From positions 1-8,236 of the forward strand of contig CAMHDB010000079.1 in assembly GCA_946183715.1 (NCBI GenBank): a stretch of DNA of 8,236 nucleotides. The letters run 5' to 3'. The notes beneath the pieces were generated by a model. It was not told where the DNA came from and did not search any database. It saw only the letters and a program-made list of their open reading frames with translations. The stretch comes from an uncultured Oscillibacter sp. (GTDB taxonomy: Bacteria > Bacillota > Clostridia > Oscillospirales > Oscillospiraceae). Shown here in pieces: positions 4,836 through 8,236 of this stretch. Numbering within the stretch: the stretch's first letter is position 1; every line of letters starts with the position of its first letter. Made by a program: the position numbers and the translations under genes.

Positions 4836-6851
4836 TCATGACGGCTTTTCCGCGGGGTGGTAGGTCGACACCGCCTCCATGAGCAGGCGTCGGATTTCCG
4901 CGCCGTCCACGTTGGCGTAGGCCGCGTCCATGAGTTCCCGCAACTGCCGGAAAAAGCGTTCCGTCTCGAACTGAATCGGGCGGCTGATGAAGATGAGGTT
5001 GTTGTCTGTCTTTCTGAGGCCCTCTTCTTTCATGAGCATTTCCTCGTAGAGTTTCTCACCGGGGCGGAGGCCCGTATACTCAATCTTGATGTCGATATCG
5101 GGCTTGTAGCCGGACAGGCGGATGAGGTTCCGGGCCAGCGTGTCGATTTTGACGGGGCTCCCCAAGTCCAGCACGAAGATTTCGCCGCCGTCGGCGTATG
5201 TACCCGCCAGCAGAACGAGGCTTACCGCCTCCGGGATGGTCATAAAGTAGCGGATAATGTCCGGGTGCGTGACTTTGACGGGGCCGCCCTTCTCAATCTG
5301 TTCCTTGAAAATCGGCACCACGGAGCCGTTGCTTCCCAGCACATTCCCGAAGCGAACCGCCACGTATTCCGTATGTGCCTGACGGAAGGCGTCCGCGAAG
5401 TCGGTGAGGCCGTGGTCGGCGGCGCTGTCGTGGGTGAAGAGTCGCGGGAGGTTCGCCGCGCGTCCGGCCTTGATTTCGGCGTCGAAACTCTGGATAATCA
5501 TTTCGCAGAGGCGCTTGCTCGCGCCCATGACATTCGTCGGGTTGACGGCCTTGTCCGTGGAAATCAGCACGAAGCGCTCGCAGCCGTAGAGCATGGCGGC
5601 GTAGGCGGTTTTATACGTACCAATCGCGTTGTTCTTGACGGCCTCGCAGGGGCTGTCCTCCATGAGCGGGACGTGTTTGTGCGCCGCCGCATGGTAGACC
5701 ACGTCCGGGCGGTACTCCGAGAAGAGCGCGCAAAGTTTCCGGCTGTCGCGAACGGAGCCAATCAGCACGACTAAGTCGAGTTCCGGGTACTTTTCCAGAA
5801 GTTCGAGTTGCAGGGCGTAGGCGTTGTTCTCGTAAACGTCGAAGATAATCAGTTTTCCGGGCTGGTGTCCGGCAATCTGGCGGCAGAGTTCGCTCCCGAT
5901 GGAGCCGCCGCCGCCCGTGACGAGAATCGTCTTTCCCTGCAGGAAGCGGAATACGTTGTTGAGGTCGACCCGTATGGGCGGACGCCCCAGCAGGTCCTCC
6001 ATGGAGATATCGCGCATGGAGCCGACCGTGACGTTCTGCTGTACAATCTGATAAATGCTCGGAAGCTGTTTGACTTTGCAGCCGGTTTCCATGCAGATGT
6101 CGAGAATTTCCTTCTTGTCCGACACGGAGGCGCTCGGAATGGCAATGAAAATTTTCCGGATTCCGTACTTGACCACGTTGGCCGGAATCGTGTCGCGGCC
6201 CCCGGCCACCGGGACGCCCTCAATGAAGCGGCCCCACGTATTCGGGTCGTCGTCGATAATGCACACGACCCGGTTGTCCTCGTCGTCGCCCCCGCCCTGG
6301 TGAATGTCGCGGAGTATCATCTGTCCGGCGCTCCCGGCCCCCACCAGCATAATCGGCTCGCACTGCGCCACGTTCTTTTTCAGGCGCCGCCGCCCGAGGG
6401 TCAGAATCCGGTAGCTGAAGCGGATGCTCAGCGTGAAGGCCAGTTGGAACAGCGCGCCCCAGACATAGTAGGAGATTGGCATTCTCACGCCGAAAAACAG
6501 ACTTGTCCAGCAGAGTTGTACGACCATCGTAATTCCGTTGGCGAGGCATATCTGCGCGAGTTCCACGAAACTTGCGAAGCGCCAGATGCTGCCGTAGAGG
6601 CGGAGGAGCCAGAACACCACGACACAGCAGAGCGCGTAGGGCAGGATGGAGTAGAGGCAGGTATCCAGATACTGCACCGGAATCTGGGAAAAGTTCATGT
6701 CGAAGCGCAGCAGGAGCGCCAGAAAATAAGAGATACAGGCCGCGACAAAATCATACCCCACTAACAGGGCGGCGACTTCCTGCCAATGCTTCCAGTGTTT
6801 GAAAGGAAAATACCGCTTGTGATTTTGCCCGCCGTCTACCGGGAGTTTCAT
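4836..6851 (-). CDS. Membrane-anchored nucleotide-sugar 4,6-dehydratase/epimerase (PglF/WbpM/CapD type)
   Basis: This 671-residue protein has four hydrophobic spans in the first 150 residues (about 26-48, 66-87, 101-121, 125-147), a first nucleotide-binding fold with GAGSAG at 171-176, and a C-terminal SDR domain. The SDR part shows TGGGGSIGSE at 312-321, ISTDKAVNP at 430-438 and MGASK at 442-446. Met where short-chain dehydrogenases usually have Tyr is typical of the large PglF/WbpM subgroup, which converts UDP-GlcNAc to the 4-keto-6-deoxy sugar. RFGNVLGSNGS at 500-510 and YTGLRPGEKLYEE at 592-604 are further family marks. A segment at roughly 462-494 (after KAGRAANLPR) looks longer than in classical members. 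The ATG is the only start: an in-frame TGA lies four codons upstream, with AAGGGGG 13 bases before. It has its own promoter and terminator. The product likely feeds capsule, exopolysaccharide or glycoprotein sugars; dehydratase versus epimerase chemistry is inferred. Confidence 0.93.
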   Translation of the reverse strand: MKLPVDGGQNHKRYFPFKHWKHWQEVAALLVGYDFVAACISYFLALLLRFDMNFSQIPVQYLDTCLYSILPYALCCVVVFWLLRLYGSIWRFASFVELAQICLANGITMVVQLCWTSLFFGVRMPISYYVWGALFQLAFTLSIRFSYRILTLGRRRLKKNVAQCEPIMLVGAGSAGQMILRDIHQGGGDDEDNRVVCIIDDDPNTWGRFIEGVPVAGGRDTIPANVVKYGIRKIFIAIPSASVSDKKEILDICMETGCKVKQLPSIYQIVQQNVTVGSMRDISMEDLLGRPPIRVDLNNVFRFLQGKTILVTGGGGSIGSELCRQIAGHQPGKLIIFDVYENNAYALQLELLEKYPELDLVVLIGSVRDSRKLCALFSEYRPDVVYHAAAHKHVPLMEDSPCEAVKNNAIGTYKTAYAAMLYGCERFVLISTDKAVNPTNVMGASKRLCEMIIQSFDAEIKAGRAANLPRLFTHDSAADHGLTDFADAFRQAHTEYVAVRFGNVLGSNGSVVPIFKEQIEKGGPVKVTHPDIIRYFMTIPEAVSLVLLAGTYADGGEIFVLDLGSPVKIDTLARNLIRLSGYKPDIDIKIEYTGLRPGEKLYEEMLMKEEGLRKTDNNLIFISRPIQFETERFFRQLRELMDAAYANVDGAEIRRLLMEAVSTYHPAEKPS

Positions 6852-6978
6852 AGTATAGGTTCATCCCCCTTATGACAGTCCATGAAAAGAGCACGGAGAT
6901 TGACTGAATGGCTCCAAAAAAAACGCCCCCCGATTTTTTGGAGAAGGAAACGCGTCCAAACGGAATGACGGTGCATAG
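6852..6978 (-). promoter_or_regulatory. Long 5' leader of the dehydratase gene
   Basis: From the predicted start site near 6978 to the ATG there are about 127 untranslated bases. They include the A-run/T-run hairpin at 6912-6943 and end with AAGGGGG as ribosome binding site. A leader this long can carry post-transcriptional or attenuation control, as often seen for exopolysaccharide genes, but I recognise no known riboswitch in it. Confidence 0.5.
6912..6943 (-). repeat. Leader hairpin with A/T stem and G-rich loop
   Basis: CTCCAAAAAA pairs perfectly with TTTTTTGGAG over 10 bp around a 12-base loop. On the coding strand the loop side contains six consecutive G followed by C, G and eight T. 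It is not a classical terminator because the stem is mostly A-U; the G-run followed by the T-run could form the 3' half of a weak alternative terminator with the upstream TTCTCC. Confidence 0.6.
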
Positions 6979-6984
6979 TTTGAA

Positions 6985-7013
6985 ATTATAGCACCGATTG
7001 CCCCGGAATGCAA
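6985..7013 (-). promoter_or_regulatory. Sigma-A-type promoter of the dehydratase gene
   Basis: Read on the minus strand, TTGCAT (7008-7013) and a perfect TATAAT (6985-6990) are separated by exactly 17 bases. The predicted transcription start is near 6978. It faces the dehydratase gene, in the gap after the thrS terminator. Confidence 0.85.
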
Positions 7014-7249
7014 GCCTCAATATCGAAAAGGGCGGCTGTCGTATGCGTTGGCAAAGTCGCGTTGTCCCCTACGCCGCTCTGCGACACCGGCCCCAGCCGT
7101 GCGGGGAAGTCTGAAAACATGGCGTTTTCGCGCCGATTTTTCCGTGAAAGCCTTTCCGTGTCCACGGGGAGAGGCCCGCCAGTGAAATGTTACATATATA
7201 TTAAAAATGCGGCTGTCAGGAACGGCTTATGCTGTGGAAGAATACGGAA
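7014..7249. other. Intergenic spacer, no gene seen
   Basis: This stretch between the thrS hairpin and the dehydratase promoter shows no supported gene. It has an AT-rich patch (TATATATTAAAAAT near 7194-7208) and small palindromes such as CCGTG/CACGG near 7157-7168. GCGGCTGTC occurs at 7032-7040 and again at 7209-7217, which may be chance. Confidence 0.55.
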
Positions 7250-7276
7250 ATTCCCGTCGCGCGGCGCGGCGGGAAT
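7250..7276 (-). terminator. Hairpin terminator of thrS
   Basis: ATTCCCG at 7250-7256 pairs with CGGGAAT at 7270-7276, and CGCG pairs with CGCG inside, around a 3-base loop with one mismatch/wobble. On the minus strand it begins 9 bases after the thrS stop and is followed by TTCCGTATTCTT, a weak T-tract. It probably ends the thrS transcript, though less efficiently than the terminator at 572-604. Confidence 0.65.
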
Positions 7277-7285
7277 CCGACTGCG

Positions 7286-8236
7286 TTATGATTTGCTTTG
7301 CGCGTTGTCCAAGCGCCGGTTGTCCACGGCGTCGCGGAGGATATCCGCGAACTGCTCGAACGGCATCGCGCCCAAGTCGCCCCCGGAGCGGTGGCGCGGG
7401 GAAACGGTACTGTTCTCCATGTCGCGGTCGCCGACGATGAGCATGTAGGGTACCTTTTCCAGTTGGGCGTCGCGGATTTTGCGCCCGATTTTCTCGTTGC
7501 GCCCGTCGACCTCCGCCCGGAAACCCAGCGATTCCAGACGCGCCCGGACGCCTTCGGCGTACTCCTGCGCGCGGTCGGTGACGGGCAGAATCTTGGCCTG
7601 TACGGGGGCCAGCCACGTCGGGAACGCCCCCATCGTTTCCTCAATCAGGTAGGCCATGAAGCGGTCGAGGGAGCCGAGAATCGCGCGGTGGAGTACGACG
7701 GGGGTCTTTTCGGTGCCGTCGGTGTCGACGTAGGTCAACTGGAACTTCATCGGGAGGCAGAAGTCCAGTTGGCAGGTCGAGAGTGTGTACTCCGCGCCCA
7801 CGGCGGGCCTGACGTTGACATCCAGCTTCGGGCCGTAGAAGGCCGCCTCGCCGATTTCCTCCGTAAACTCAATGCCCAAATCCGTCAGGACTTCCCGGAG
7901 GGCGCTTTCGGCCTGATTCCACATGGCGTCGTCGTCGTGGTACTTGACCTTGTCCGCCGGGTCGCGCAGCGACAGCACACAGCGGTAGTCCGTGATTCCG
8001 AAATCGCGGTAGGTGTCGAAAATCAGGTCGCAGACTTTCGAGAACTCTTCCTTAATCTGCTCCGGGCGTACAAAGAGGTGGGCGTCGTTCTGGCAGAAGT
8101 GGCGGCCCCGTTCGATACCTTTCAGCACGCCGGAGGCCTCAAAGCGGAAGTCGTGCGCAATCTCGCCGATTCTGACGGGCAAATCGCGGTAGGAGTGGGG
8201 GCGGTTGGCGTAAATGCGCATATGGTGGGGGCAGTT
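7286..8236 (-). CDS. thrS: Threonyl-tRNA synthetase, C-terminal part (partial)
   Basis: The reading frame runs to the window's right edge, so about 316 residues of a protein usually near 580-640 are present; the N-terminal TGS, editing and early catalytic parts lie outside. The enzyme charges tRNA-Thr with threonine in the cytoplasm. The visible part begins with NCPHHMRIY, giving the first zinc-ligand Cys, then class II motif 2 (RFEASGVLKGIERGRHF), the second ligand His in NDAHLF, and VVLHRAILGSLDRFM with the third ligand His and motif 3. The last ~100 residues, from TWLAPVQAKILPVTD through VPYMLIVGDRDME, form the anticodon-binding domain, ending shortly after GGDLGAMPF. The ATG at 8221 is internal and not the start. 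The wording EASGVLKGIERGRHFCQND is of the clostridial type. The stop is followed at once by a terminator hairpin, so it is transcribed separately from the dehydratase. Confidence 0.97.
   Translation of the reverse strand, partial: NCPHHMRIYANRPHSYRDLPVRIGEIAHDFRFEASGVLKGIERGRHFCQNDAHLFVRPEQIKEEFSKVCDLIFDTYRDFGITDYRCVLSLRDPADKVKYHDDDAMWNQAESALREVLTDLGIEFTEEIGEAAFYGPKLDVNVRPAVGAEYTLSTCQLDFCLPMKFQLTYVDTDGTEKTPVVLHRAILGSLDRFMAYLIEETMGAFPTWLAPVQAKILPVTDRAQEYAEGVRARLESLGFRAEVDGRNEKIGRKIRDAQLEKVPYMLIVGDRDMENSTVSPRHRSGGDLGAMPFEQFADILRDAVDNRRLDNAQSKS

Noticed and set aside
4857..6764. Long open frames on the + strand opposite the dehydratase gene (about 305 and 318 codons).
   Set aside because: They are antisense to a gene with clear domains, have no recognisable motifs, and arise from the GC-rich codon pattern.
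7157..7168. A small CCGTG/CACGG palindrome in the thrS-dehydratase spacer as a possible operator.
   Set aside because: Short palindromes of this size are common in GC-rich DNA, and it is not placed near the promoter.
1..8236. CRISPR array, tRNA or rRNA gene, or toxin-antitoxin pair.
   Set aside because: No regularly spaced repeats, cloverleaf or conserved rRNA segments, or small paired genes were seen on either strand.

Overview
The window looks like chromosomal DNA of a GC-rich member of the Firmicutes (Clostridia, probably Oscillospirales). This is inferred from strong Shine-Dalgarno sites, the clostridial style of the ThrRS, NUDIX and thymidylate kinase proteins, and the GC-rich third codon positions. 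Every supported gene lies on the minus strand, so the biological order runs from high to low coordinates.

Layout in transcription order. (1) The C-terminal part of thrS enters from the right edge and ends at a GC-rich hairpin. (2) A non-coding stretch of about 430 bases follows. It holds a near-consensus sigma-A promoter and a leader of about 127 bases with an unusual A-run/T-run hairpin. (3) Next is a 671-residue membrane-anchored nucleotide-sugar 4,6-dehydratase/epimerase of the PglF/WbpM/CapD group, with its own terminator. (4) A tight five-gene cluster follows: family 2 glycosyltransferase, O-antigen ligase/polymerase-type membrane protein, thymidylate kinase, 8-oxo-dGTP-diphosphatase-like NUDIX hydrolase and a DUF3783 protein. 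Spacings are +20, -1, -4 and +7 bases, and a strong intrinsic terminator closes the unit. (5) The last ~570 bases (positions 1-571) are AT-rich and non-coding. They contain a perfect 16-base inverted repeat framing a 256-base block, which looks like a MITE or insertion-sequence remnant.

The dehydratase would make a modified UDP-sugar on the cytoplasmic face of the membrane, the glycosyltransferase would add sugar to a glycan, and the O-antigen-ligase-type protein would polymerise or transfer the lipid-linked glycan on the outside. The tail of the same unit is nucleotide metabolism (dTMP phosphorylation, nucleotide-pool cleaning). The link between the two halves is co-transcription; no biochemical link is shown.

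I found no convincing new defence system, CRISPR array, tRNA or rRNA. The items most worth a second look are the inverted-repeat element at the left end, the leader hairpin upstream of the dehydratase, the Walker A alanine in the thymidylate kinase, and the mixed glycan/nucleotide operon.
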